Notes under the pieces: generated by a model
What the model was told of the DNA's origin: nothing
The model's database searches: none
The model's input: only the letters and a program-made list of their open reading frames with translations
Assembly (NCBI GenBank): GCA_022113835.1
Contig: JAILWY010000010.1
Span: 2,691,501 to 2,755,500, forward strand
Length of the DNA: 64,000 nt
Reading direction: 5' to 3'
From: Atopsyche davidsoni
Taxonomy: Eukaryota; Arthropoda; Insecta; Trichoptera; Hydrobiosidae
In this document: positions 26,301 to 37,159 of the stretch, piece by piece
Numbering within the stretch: the stretch's first letter is position 1
Layout: each line of letters begins with the position of its first letter
Made by a program: the position numbers and the translations under genes

Positions 26301-28435
26301 TGTATATCATTGAAACACTTTCGCTTCAATGACTATTTAATCCAGTTCTACTGTTGCGTAATTTTTTTATTGATATACTACATGAAACAAATTAATTTAA
26401 ATATTACAACAAAAAACATAATAACGTTGTACATAATAGCTGTACGAAATAATGTTTGCTATCGTTACAAATATAATGAACACAAAATTATAAATGAAAC
26501 AATATCTAATTTAGTTCATTACTGGAGCAAGTTAAAACAAAGTTAGATGAAATATTCCCCGTAAACTCCTTGTAAAACAGGGAGTTTTGAAACTATGAAA
26601 GTCACACCAAAATTAAATTCTTCTTTATATCGACATTAATAAAATTCTTAAAGTGATTGTGCACAGATGTTTCCCGCTGATGAAATATAAATAAAAAATA
26701 GATACATCAAACTCCGAGCTGTGCGAAAATAATTCCCCCAAAAAATTTGTAGGTTCCCGTGTGAAGGAAAATAATTTTTAGAGAGCATAATGCTGTGTAC
26801 ACGAGGTTTAGTTAAGAGGAGCAACTTACACTCTCCCAAACGGACCCTACCGCCCTACCAGGTTTGGTGTTTAGCTTTAGTGCTGATAATATAAAGGTAT
26901 TAATTACTTCGCTAATTTTATACGTGTGTATTATATTTACCCTTAAGGTTTTGGGGTTTATGCTACAAGTTTCCCCACTCATTAGGTAGGCCCAAGGTGA
27001 GGCCGGCTCGGGCAGGGGAGACCTGGTTTATTACTACCCCCTAGTCAGTGTATGAAATCGGCTAACTTCATTATGATAATCTGAAATTCAGTGTCTCGGA
27101 CGATATTAGTCTACAACCACGCTGTTGTGATATTTAATACATTTTTTGATCGGAAATTTATTGAATGAAAATATACTTAATCCGTGATTTATATCGATCT
27201 CTTTCAGGTAATTTAAAAGCACTGTACATGAGTTTGAAATCGGGACTTTTAAAATGAAATTATTTTAGTGGTGATTTTACATTATTAAAATGGTTATTCA
27301 TTATATTAACACGTGACAAACCAATAAGCTTTCAGGCGCGTTGTTCGACTGTTTCCTCGTAACCGAGCGCAGAATATAATAGAGGAAACGACGATTAAGT
27401 ACTATTATCGCTCATCGAATCTGTCTCTCTACGGGGTGCTACGCAGTCCTGAAATTAATAATCTTATTTGTAATAACCGCAAGCTAGAAGCTCTAGTAAT
27501 GTGGAATGCCCCATGACAAGTCTAACGTACTACCAATAAATAGTTACATACGGTGACTTTTATGGTCCACGGTCTGGGGGCGGTGGAAACGATTTATGTT
27601 GTCTCCTTATATATCTATATATATATTTGGAGATATCCGCTAAAACGTTTTGCCTCAAATTCGTAAGTTGTGTACCTCTTGGTAATCGATTAATAGCCCA
27701 TTCAAAAGTTAGTTTGGGCCGGCTTTCAAATTTATAGATTACCACCAGAACTGTATTTGTTTGTATAATTATAATCAGCAGTATTTAACATATTTGACAG
27801 AAGGTACTTAGAAGATTAACATTATAATATTATATACATAATAACATTATAGTAATTAAATTAAATTTCAATTTAGTTTTAACGAGACTCATGTCAAGGA
27901 GTCTTATTTAAATTTATCCAGTAGCTTAAGATTTTAAGATCAGAGAAATACTTGGTAATCGTCTAGTCTAGATTTATATTAATTTTCTGCTTTGCGCTTT
28001 TCCATCGTGCTGACCACTTTGTTATTAGGTATCTATTATCGCCTGGCTTATAAATGCTTTACGGATACGCTATAGGTACTAATATATTCGTATTCCTAGG
28101 TCGGGTAAGCGGAGTTGGAGGAGAAGCTCTCTAGTTTAAATATTTCTGTAATCTAAAGCGCTAGTTGATTGTGTACCGGTCAAATACTTGTTATCATTTA
28201 TTTAAGCAAATATGATTTTTAGAGCGGAAGCGGTCGATTAATTAGTAAATCAAATATTTAATATACCAATAAGGTTTACCGAGACAATGAAATATTAATA
28301 AAGAAAACAAAAAATAAAAATCACGTTTTGTTTTTCTTCTGTTAATAAAATTCAACTGTCGATAAAGTAGCAAAGCCTTAAAAAAACATGAAAATCACAC
28401 AAGCAGGGTTGAACTCAAATGTATTTCTTTTAAAT
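23346..28435. other. AT-rich DNA without recognisable genes
   Basis: Five kb dominated by A and T with (TA)n runs (for example 24960-24990). Small GC-richer patches occur near 24170-24320 and 25590-25740 but carry no motif I can name. The inverted repeat GTTTCCTC...GAGGAAAC at 27350-27389 is short. Frames such as 26310-26546 are compositionally accidental. Confidence 0.5.
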
Positions 28436-28439
28436 ATTT

Positions 28440-28625
28440 TAAATGCTCAGAGCGGGTTTTGTAGCTCGGCAACTCGGATGGTAAGTTAGCCCGCCGGAGC
28501 TCTCCGACAAATGCGAGAAGCCGGGAACATCTTGTTAGTTTACGGGCGACGGATTGTTGGGAACACACCGGGGGGTGCCAGCTCTGGGGATTAGGGGTGT
28601 TACTGGATTATGTTAAAAGTAATTT
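28440..28625. other. GC-rich island with a strong donor-like site
   Basis: Rich in GC and CpG between AT-rich flanks. Near its start GGATG|GTAAGTTAG matches a plus-strand splice donor well, but no clear acceptor and open frame pair with it. Possibly a regulatory element or exon border. Confidence 0.3.
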
Positions 28626-28699
28626 CATTACAGATGATTATAAAATATATAATAAATCTTAATTTTAACACACGCTTGCTTAGTATGTTAACAATGTTA

Positions 28700-29506
28700 T
28701 TGGGTCTATACCTTAAAAACCAGAATTTGACACTAGGTGCCATCACTTTTGTATGCGCTGTAGAAAATCATTGATATATATGTCATTTTGAAGCTCTATT
28801 TATTAGGTATCAAAATCAGTCAACAATGTTTGATTTGCTTGTGCGCATCATATTTTTTTCAATCATGGAAAATTTCGAAATATGGCGAAAAAAACAGCGT
28901 TTGCGGGAAGAATTGCTGAGTCACTTTTTTGCTAAGAAAACTGCAGCCGAAAGTCATCGTTTGCTTATGGCATTGTATGGCAAACATGTTTTTGCAAAAA
29001 CACAGTGTTTTGAGAGGTTTCAACGCTTTAAAAGTGGCGATTTTGACATCAAAGTCAAAAACAGCCTGGTCAGCCGAAAAAAATTGAAGATGATGAATTG
29101 GAAGCGTTACTCGATCAAGACTCGTGTTAAACACAAGAAGCCCTGCTGAATCATTGGGGCTGACTCAAGCAGCCATTTCCAAGCGCCTAAAAGAATCGGG
29201 ATTCACCCAGAAGCAAGGAAATTGAGTGCCATACGAGTTGAACCCGAGAGACGTGGAAATGCTTTCTGACTACCTTTTGTTTCGGTCGATGCAGAATGCA
29301 GTTTCTGAAATACGCTTCACTTCACTCCAAGACATCAAAAATTGGGGTCGATTCGTACTTTGGATCAAAACATGACCGGTTTTTTGGGATGGCATCCACA
29401 AATTGCCATAAAGATGGGGAAATGTATCTTCCGATGGACAATACTTTGAATGACAGAATTGTACAAGATTTTCGTAAAAAAATCCGGCTTTTAAGGAATA
29501 GACTTA
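28700..29506 (+). mobile_element. Mariner family B, internally deleted copy 1
   Basis: The left terminal repeat TTGGGTCTATACCTTAAAAA is mirrored at the right by TTAAGGAATAGACTTA, with TA at the left border. The frame starts at 28865 (MENFEIWRKKQR) and shows the mariner DNA-binding domain, including LLSHFFAKKTAAESHRLL, KSGDF and, after a frameshift, KKIEDDELEALLDQDSC and AAISKRLKESGF, then YELNPRDVE. It then jumps straight to SDYLLFRSMQN and LPKRWGNV near the C terminus. The deletion removes all three catalytic Asp positions. In-frame stops interrupt QDSC*TQ and GN*VPYEL. The copy is about 0.8 kb, shorter than a normal 1.2-1.3-kb mariner, and is dead. Confidence 0.92.
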
Positions 29507-30115
29507 TTATTATTTTTTTTAAGTATTAGTTTCAATGATAATTTTATCAGATCTGGCTGGAGAGAGCAAATAAGAATTAGTTGAGCATTACAATTGTGTA
29601 AATGGATCGTTTGAATATACCCTGAGAATTGCAAGACCCCTGGACTCCACTCGTCTAAATCTTACGATGGGCCTGACTCGGAAATTTCTATGGCAGCTAA
29701 ACTCTGATTCTCTATTGCTGAATATTACAAATAAAGAAATTCAGAGAAAAAAAATATCTAAGGTATTAAGATAGTTATGTTTTTTTTCTAGTACTATAAT
29801 TGGTATTCTTAAAATTCATAGCCACGATTTTTAGACGTATTTTTCAGAATAATGAGAAACAATTAAAATAAGTGAGCTTTTAGTATCGTAAGTAGTAAGC
29901 TCTTCACTATTCATTTTTTTTTAAAAATAGAGTGTTTCAAGTAAAATCAGTCAGTCGTAGAAATATTTTTTCATAGCACAGTTAAAATTTCTTGCGCCAC
30001 GAAAATCACTTAAAAAGCAATCCAGCACTTTTAAAGTATTCATTTTTGTTCAAACAAACCATCAATACGTAATTCAATTACTATGATTTTATTTTTTACC
30101 ATCAAAATGCCGCTG
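29507..30115. other. AT-rich DNA without recognisable features
   Basis: No repeat or coding similarity recognised. Confidence 0.45.
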
Positions 30116-30119
30116 AAAA

Positions 30120-30565
30120 AAATTACGAACACTTTAGCGGAGAATCCGCCAACTGCAATTTTCTGCACGATTTATTGCAATTACACGCCGAAAGCTCCTC
30201 CGGCGCACTCGCAGAACATGCGGCTTTATTAGACAGCTCGAAATGAGAGCTTATCGATCGCAGAAGCGTTGAAACATAATTGTTTAGATGTAAATAATAA
30301 CGGTCACGATTGGGCGTGTAAATGTAGGTCACGATAAATTATTTTATGTGATGGGGTAACTTAAGAAAAACCCTGCTTTCTCTCGCTCGCTCTTGGGCGA
30401 TCTGCTTTGCCTCGTCTCGCTCCCGTCAACAACCCGGGCAGACTGGAACAAATGCTTGGCGGAGCAGTTGCTTAGGGAAATTTATCAAAGTGTCATCTTC
30501 GGTGGGCCCGGAGGGGGAGCGAACACTCATTAGATGTATTATTTATTTATAGCTGGCGACTTAAG
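30120..30565. other. GC-richer island
   Basis: Two adjacent GC- and CpG-richer patches (30120-30260 and 30360-30540). A 69-codon minus-strand frame (30123-30332) begins with MTYIYTPNRDRY but has no domain I recognise. Candidate non-coding conserved element. Confidence 0.3.
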
Positions 30566-31740
30566 CCGAGGGTGTGCGGACTTGTGTAAAACTTACACAA
30601 CTTACAACAAATAGTGTGATCGAAACGATTTAAGCCTTTGGAATTGTGCCTATCTCTTACGCTATCTTATTAAATGTATAACACGTACACTTGACACTAA
30701 AATGTGTATTTCTACGCTGTAGACTCAAATATCACTCTTGATATTAATTATATCTTATACAGCTGACAATGTGAAAATAAACTCTATTGTTGTTCTTCAT
30801 CTTAGAAGAGGTTGGCGACCATTTCACTGAGCATATATTCATGCTGAGGCAGTATTCATGGTTTTCTAAGAGGAATATAGTATAGTGGGTCTCCGGGTCC
30901 TTTTACTCCGCAGTTCTATATTGGAAGGAAAAGTCTGCGTATTGCTGCTGCATACAAGTATCACTTTGGATATTAAATAATATCACTGAAATAGTATGTT
31001 TCATAATAAATAGTGAATTAAAAGATTTATTGAATGAGGCATAATAATAATATTTATAGTTTAACACTAGATTTCCCAACTGCTTTTTAATATCAATTAG
31101 AAAAACAATTATGTATATGATGACACAATTTCATAGAATTTTGTACAACACATAAATGCGTTTATTATTAATTGTAGTTACCTCCCCATCCTTCATTTCC
31201 GGTATATATATGTGTTATACCTATATTGCCCAAAAGCAGTCATTTTGACTGCTAAACCTTGGGCAATCTAGTGTAAAGTATAATTTTGCCTACGAACCAA
31301 TTCATACACATAACATGTATTACAATAATGGTACGTACACGTCTCTAGAATTATGTTTATTTTAAAATGAACAAGAACATTTGAGGAAACATAGATTTAC
31401 AAATACCGAATAATACTTTGGAGTACAATGGCAACAAGGAAAATATTTCGAACTATACTCGTCTAGCGAACAGACTGCCTCCTAGAAAGTACACCACAGC
31501 AATGTAGAAACTATATGATGGAATTACTGTTCTCTATGAATATTCCAGAATGATTAATTTTTAATACCTTGGAATTGTTTCTAGAAGAAATGCTAAATTG
31601 AAAAATACATCTTGCCTGCATTTGAGTGTAATAGTTGTTTTGTCATACAAAATCAGGCAACAAAATATGATCAATTGTAATTGTATTCAATATAGTGAGC
31701 ACTGTAAAGATTATTTAATTTAAATATATTTGAATTGAAA
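30566..31740. other. AT-rich DNA, no gene recognised
   Basis: No coding or repeat similarity to the rest of the window. An 11-nt inverted pair (TTGCCCAAAAG / CTTGGGCAA) lies at about 31227-31266. Confidence 0.45.
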
Positions 31741-31744
31741 TATT

Positions 31745-32032
31745 GTTGAATAAAATACTTGAGTGATTTTCCACATTTTCGTTTTTATTAGTGACCGGTT
31801 TCGCCAACCTTTCACGTTGGCATTATCAAACAGAGTGAGATTTCATATAATAATAAGCAATTAGGTAAACAATGTTAGAGGAATAGGTTGTTGGAAAGAG
31901 AGTTGAAAGGTTGGCGAAACCGGTCACTAATAAAAACGAAAATGTGGAAAATCACTCAAGTATTTTATTCAAAAATATTAAAATGGAATTCCAGCAAGTA
32001 CTCTCTGTCAAAAATATTGAATTTCTTTATAT
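31745..32032. mobile_element. Penelope-like fragments as an inverted pair (PLE copy 2)
   Basis: A minus-strand copy (31745-31903) and a plus-strand copy (31904-32032) face each other. Both carry the segment from the GAAA-ACCGGTC core to AAGTATTTTATTCAAAAA. The minus half also carries the complete hammerhead-like motif and about 65 bp of its upstream sequence (TCACTCTGTTTGATAATG in element orientation). The arms, about 100 bp each and nearly identical, are separated by about 110 bp and could form a hairpin. The plus half ends in the usual TCAAAAATATTGAATTTCT. Confidence 0.7.
31791..31836 (-). ncRNA. Hammerhead-ribozyme-like motif
   Basis: Read on the minus strand: TTGATAA core, a perfect 6-bp stem II (GCCAAC / GTTGGC) with loop GTGAAAG, then GAAA, the palindrome ACCGGT and GTC. 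Stem II is better preserved than at 23.2 kb. The first core still differs from CUGANGA at two positions, so activity is doubtful. Confidence 0.5.
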
Positions 32033-32064
32033 TTGAATTGCTTAACGTAAACGTTATATATATA

Positions 32065-32738
32065 CCAGAAATGTAGCCCGTCATAAAATGACGTATTCGA
32101 TGAACGATGCAATAGTGTTTGAACATATGTTTGGCTGACAATTAGATGAATATTTTATTTCATTTTGTACACATATATTTGGAATAACCGGATATTAATT
32201 TCTAAAGCAAAGCCATTCTAGGAAATATCACATTTCGTGTCACAAACAACGAATCACTTCCACTGCACTGTTCTTTATTAGATGCAGTCTTTATCACGTT
32301 CAATTGTGCTATTCTTTTTTTATTACGTTTGCTGTGCTTAAACGGTGTTATTTTTTTAGGAGGCATTTTAAGTTATTAATGATGTGATTAATAATTTCTA
32401 ATGCAACTAAAAAATAGAATTGGTACTTGTGTCAAGCTGACATAAACTGGAAATTTCTTAGAAGCATCATAATTTGTTTTTTTGTAAAAATTCTAAATTT
32501 GAAATTCTCGCTGTGAACAACAGAATCATATAATTCGTACATAAAGCATATTTGAAAGTTTTATTTCATTAGTTTATAAATGAAAATATTATCCTATGGT
32601 CTTGAAATTCGGCACATAACTGCGGAAAAACTTACTTTACTTACGTGCAAAAAATCAGCGTTGTATCTTTTAAGATATTCTATAGAGAAGCAAAAAATGA
32701 AACATACACATACACACAATGGCTATTATTATAGTAGA
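32065..32738 (-). mobile_element. Non-autonomous Helitron, copy 1
   Basis: On the minus strand the element begins TCTACTATAATAATAGCCAT, directly preceded by A. It ends with a short hairpin (CGTCAT TTT ATGACG), about ten bases, then CTGG followed by T. A 5' TC, a 3' hairpin plus CTRR and insertion between A and T without target duplication are Helitron hallmarks. The same 660-bp body recurs at 48076-48733 and 61692-62316. There is no Rep/helicase coding, so it needs a partner for movement. The frame 32580-32849 lies inside it and is accidental. Confidence 0.85.
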
Positions 32739-32935
32739 TTATATATATATATATTTCAACACAGTTTAATTAAGCAAATAGCAGATTCTTCAATACCTAT
32801 TTTAGATATAATTAGCATTATTAAAAGAGTAATCATTTCAAAATTATAAAAAATGGCTCTTATGTATTACTTCAAAAAATAACTTATTTTCGGATGAATA
32901 AGTTACGGTCGGTCAGCTGGATTTTTTTAACAAAA
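32739..32935. repeat. (TA)n run and AT-rich DNA
   Basis: A (TA)n microsatellite abuts the Helitron 5' end, followed by AT-rich sequence. Confidence 0.6.
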
Positions 32936-33145
32936 CAAGCAGGTGCCAACTTTATCGTTTTCAATGTCGCGATAAGGTCTGAATGCCTGGACTAATTATG
33001 CAGCACGTCCAAACCTGCGGGGCGCGCACCCCCACGAGAGTCGCCATCTTTACGACGTCGTCAGGTCTCCGATGATCTCTGACCGGAGGGAGGGTCGCGG
33101 GACCAGTCATTACGGAATCATTGGGGAAGATTAAATTCAGGGTTG
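32936..33145. other. GC-rich island
   Basis: About 200 bp with CpG-dense core (33010-33110) between AT-rich flanks. Contains CGCCATC, similar to YY1/Pho-type sites. No open frame of note. Candidate regulatory element. Confidence 0.3.
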
Positions 33146-33995
33146 GACCCTTATCACGTCTGCCGTATTTGTGATATTATTTATATGTGGTTTGATGATT
33201 GTCGTAATCGCAAGGTAATGCTTTTTGTAATATACACGTTGCGTGTACATCTGACCCTTGCCGGAATTTTAATTATATCAGGATACTTTTGGCTTTTTAA
33301 TTCGTTCTTTAATACAAACATAGGACATGTGGCAGTATATATGCAAATGAAGAGAATGTCATCATAATATGAAAACATGCCTTGTTTGTATTTTCCCTCA
33401 GGTAAATTTCTTTATAAATTTTTTATTCAAAATGGGCTTAGCCGGGAAACTAACGCACTTTGCCTAAATTTACATATGCAAAGCGTATATTAGGCACAAT
33501 TTCAGGCTGGGAAGTGATCATTTAATGTAAGTAGACTCATACTTCTTTGAATTGAAATGGCCAAGCGTTGATTTTCAATTTGATTAAATTCAAAGTTATA
33601 TAACCCCTAGAAAGTGATTACAGTAAGCCACTCAAATCTTGCAAATCGGAACGCTGATCTAAAATGTGCTATTTATATTGAAATATTAAGTAGTTCTTAC
33701 TCAGTAATCTTGAAGTATCATTTATTAATACAATATAAATGATATCAAACATTTTAAAGTGTTTAATGTCTTTTCTATATTTCTAACTGATCTTTTTTTA
33801 AATAATTGATTCTTATTGTCAATATAGGTTACTAATGAGATGTAATTGTGCAAAGACAGGTTATATATAGCCTGAGGTTTATGGTTTGAATCCCAACCCA
33901 AAAATAACATCGAGAATTATTCTTGTTATTTTATATTTTAAAAAAAAAGGGCCAAAACCAATATTCAGTCAGTTAAATTTATTAAATTATCTGTA
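33146..33995. other. AT-rich DNA, no gene recognised
   Basis: Overlapping opposite frames at 33143-33378 show no motif. A tRNA-like B-box scrap (GGTTTGAATCCC) lies near 33882. Confidence 0.4.
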
Positions 33996-33997
33996 TA

Positions 33998-34190
33998 TAT
34001 GTCTATTTTGTGGATTGAACGTCAATCAAGTGCGTTTATATTACATACAATGATGAATGATTACGAAAATGATCAAGTAAGCTTGGAGATGTACGTTCAA
34101 ATCCTACACAAGTCACGATGGTATTTTTCTGAGAGTAACTTTGAAATCATTTTCAATATGTGAAAAAATACGCCTAATCATATTAGTAAA
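33998..34190 (+). mobile_element. tRNA-Thr-derived element, copy E1 (partial)
   Basis: Starts with the end motif TGTCTATTTTGTGGATTGAA shared with 60389 and, inverted, with 62660-62702. It then holds the 3' half of a tRNA-like sequence (GTAAGCTTGGAGATG, GTTCAAATCC, AAGTCAC) followed by the family tail GATGGTATTTTTCTGAGAGT, TTTGAAATCATTTTCAAT and CCTAATCATATTA. The 5' half of the tRNA-like part is missing. Confidence 0.7.
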
Positions 34191-34264
34191 TTATATTTAC
34201 ACATTCAAAGACCAAGCATAATAAAATTAAACTTTAAACTACAGGAAATAAATGTTTTCTTGTA

Positions 34265-34475
34265 TGAAATAGGCAGCAACATTAACCCAGATCCACCACA
34301 CCTGCAGTTATCCGAGAGTTGGCCATCATCCCTTATCAAGTCCCCCCGGGGCCGCCACCCCCAGCCCCTACAACTGTCAGGGAGGTCGATGATCGAATTC
34401 AGACGGAGCGTGATAGCGATGGATGCTCATTTTTTATCACCTCTCGCTAGGGTGCCAATCCAGCAATCGCACGAG
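34265..34475. other. GC-rich island
   Basis: About 200 bp GC-rich with a C-rich core (34330-34380). The 80-codon plus frame 34260-34502 has no known domain. Candidate conserved element. Confidence 0.25.
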
Positions 34476-34633
34476 TATTTATATATATTAATACATATAT
34501 AAATATACAACAAAAATATAAAATGCTGCATTATGAACTTAAAAATATTAGCAAATTACCATCTCTGTGTTTAAATGGCGTTGTTGTAGAAAAATCAATG
34601 AATTATTTTATTATAATTTTTTTTTTGATAATG

Positions 34634-34951
34634 ATTAGGCACATTTTTACAAATATTGAAAATTGATTAAAGAATAGAAAAATATCATCGTGATTTGTGG
34701 AGGATCGAACCCACACCCCCAAGCTTACATGACCGGTGCATTACCAATTGTGCCAACGAATCACTAGTACTAGGCAAGAATTTTTAACAATCCATATCCT
34801 ATAAATGAAACAACGTACTTATTATGCCAATTAATTTTTTTCTAAGAGTTTCTTTAATCAATTTTCAATATTTGGAAAAATGTACTTAATTATTATCAAC
34901 CAATCAAACCTGTATAAGCTAAATCGTACTTCCTGTGAGACGGTCTTTACA
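34634..34951. mobile_element. tRNA-Thr-derived fold-back element, copy E2
   Basis: A minus-strand tail (34634-34689), a full tRNA-like sequence and its 5' flank (TTGTTAAAAATTCTT in element orientation) are followed about 80 bp later by a plus-strand tail (34843-34880). A shared end segment (AAATCGTACTTCCTGTGAGA) follows at 34921-34940. The same arrangement, with the same spacer, occurs at 44951-45325, so this composite has itself been copied. In this copy the plus-strand tRNA half is deleted. Confidence 0.7.
34690..34764 (-). tRNA. tRNA-Thr-like sequence in a repeat, probably not functional
   Basis: 75 nt with tRNA layout on the minus strand. The acceptor arms GTGATTC / AAATCAC pair at 6 of 7 positions, the A-box region is TTGGCACAATTGG and the loop is CATGTAA. 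The T-arm sequence is GGTTCGATCC, but stem pairing is imperfect. The anticodon arm to T arm region resembles tRNA-Thr(UGU), as I recall it. The base before the anticodon triplet is A instead of the universal U33, and the anticodon stem is weak. It is a repeat-borne tRNA relic. Confidence 0.5.
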
Positions 34952-36480
34952 AAAATCAATCATATGTATATTTTTTTGTTATCGAGCATTTTTTCTGAAT
35001 TCTGTAAAAATAGCCACAAGCTTAAGAAAACTGCGATTGATATTTTATAAATCATGATTTATTTTTTCGCTGCGACTTTTCGGTATAAATTTTAAATACT
35101 TTTTCGCTTTTAAGTTAGCTGTGAGTATTTATAAGTGATTTTTTTATATTATAAATAAGTTATTTTCTTAAAAATATAAACTTTATTATATAAAATATCA
35201 TAAATCATACTATAAACAAGAGTATAATTTTGGAGATTGTATTTTATGAATTCAAAACTTTCTGTATTCAGAAAACTAAAAGTATATTTTCACTCGCTCT
35301 ATTTCTATTGAGCCGAGAGAATTATCGTAGCGACCACTTTTAAAATATTAAAATCTGTCCACTTCGCGCAAACCGAGAGTCACCTTGTTCAAAAATACCC
35401 CAGAGTGTTAATTCTTCTTTCCAACAAAGTGCTTTCGTCCGAATAAATCCGAGCCAATGCCCCTTTAACTAGCACTTTAATGGCGGTTTTCCTAGTCTTC
35501 AGGTTTGTGACCTCTTTAGATAGATATTAGTTCGAAGATGCTTTGATATACAGCAATGGCTGGAAGTGTAACATTACTGTATAATTTGCAATTATAAAAA
35601 ACGTAAAAAGGCACTCCTTGCCAAAACAGCTACTGAATCAGTTAATTATATAAATCACTAAACGTTACAAATTACAGAGCAATGTGGAAACTGGCAAATC
35701 AAATTATTTATCCGACTGTAATTTTGTTTCAGTCGATTAATGTTTATTTTATTTACACTTTGGCATAAAGTGATACACTAATATAAATTATTGCGCTAAC
35801 GAAACATGTAAAATTAAAAGCCGCCAATTTTTTTGTTATTTAATACCAATGAAATACTAAATGAAGACAGTAAATATATTTTTATTTATTATGTAAGAAA
35901 TACAACATTCTTATTTTTTCAATTTTTAAGGCTATATAGTCATAATAATACTACGGTCGTGTGGTTTTTCAAAACCATGTATCAATTGTATAAATGTATG
36001 TTACTACAGTCTAAATTGTTAATATTTACGAGTTTGTTTTCATGCCATTAACGAACACCAAAAAAACATAACTACTAAGCATTCCAGTAAAAACTTCCAT
36101 AAATAAAACTTATTTTTAAGAAGACGACTAACTTGTATTGTCAATGATGTGTCCCTCTTTGATTTGTTTAGTAAATAGCACTAATAAAATAAATAACGAC
36201 CCTTTATAGTTAATGTTTAAAGCAAAAGCATACAAAATATTAAATTGCTGATCCTTTTTGAGAGAAAATAAGTACCCTTTTATTCAAGCGACTTGTTACT
36301 GTCACAAGAACTAATGTCCCGTAAAAACATTAACAGCATAGAAAAACATTTTATAAGCAATTTGAATACGTATATATCGTATATACATAAATATTTTAAT
36401 CGTATTTAGTTTGACAGTTATATTTCAGCGTGAGTAGGTTTGACGTGTAACAATTGCTGTTCTCCATGTGCTAGGATTAT
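34952..36480. other. AT-rich DNA, no gene recognised
   Basis: Slightly GC-richer near 35290-35520, otherwise AT-rich. The frame 35833-36051 is compositionally accidental. Confidence 0.45.
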
Positions 36481-36486
36481 TTTCAG

Positions 36487-36554
36487 GGACAATGGTTGCC
36501 AAAGCCTACGCACCATATTTGATCAAACATGGTGTAGTATTTTTCAATTTTTAA
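36487..36554 (+). other. Possible short exon after a strong acceptor
   Basis: GATTATTTTCAG|GGACA is a good 3' splice site. An ATG at 36492 opens MVAKAYAPYLIKHGVVFFNF and then a stop at 36552-36554. A GT at 36532 could end a 45-nt exon. The composition here is less AT-rich than around it. No family is recognised. Confidence 0.15.
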
Positions 36555-36724
36555 TTTAATGATGTATACGATACCGACTTCCTCTGAGAAGAGACACTTG
36601 CACAAGAGGGTGAGTTTTAAATAGAAGAAGATATGCTTATTACAAGTCTTATAACATCAACCGAAATAAATAGATTCAATACACTGCGATAATCTTTTTA
36701 TTTGCTTATTTATGGAAGTAGTTA

Positions 36725-37150
36725 GATACGCACGAGGCCCACGCACGCGGAAGCGCCGGATATTAATCTCAGAATCACTCACAACTGCAAGCTAAGCCGG
36801 GATGAAAAATTCAAAAACATCATAACAAAGTCTTAATCCATCAACGCGGCTCAGGCCCGCATCACTCATGCCAATAGTCCCCGGGGGTGAAAATAAACTC
36901 TGCCCCCGGCCGGGGCTCGCTTAGCGGGTGGACGCGGACAAATTACACAACACTTCGAAGCAAATTCATCTGCGAGTTCCGGAGATCTCCTCGTGGCCCT
37001 GGACATGCTTGCGGTCTTCAGGGCATACATGCAAAATGACCTGAGCTATTACCTTCCAGCACTCAGCCCTTGTTTGGGTATTTTTGCTCAGGGGTGCTAT
37101 AATGATCAATTTTACACCGAGTTGAACTGATGGTGTGCTCTATTTCCGTT
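36725..37150. other. GC-rich, CpG-rich island
   Basis: About 420 bp of GC-rich DNA with a dense core at 36840-36930, containing several stretches of unique sequence without long frames. It directly precedes the tandem array at 37160. Candidate conserved regulatory element or non-coding exon. Confidence 0.35.
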
Positions 37151-37159
37151 TCCTCCCCC

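Noticed and set aside
32071..32760. LINE or RTE 3' end for the 660-bp repeat
   Set aside because: The TC start, 3' hairpin, CTRR terminus and A/T insertion site in all informative copies fit a Helitron better, and there is no tail or target duplication.
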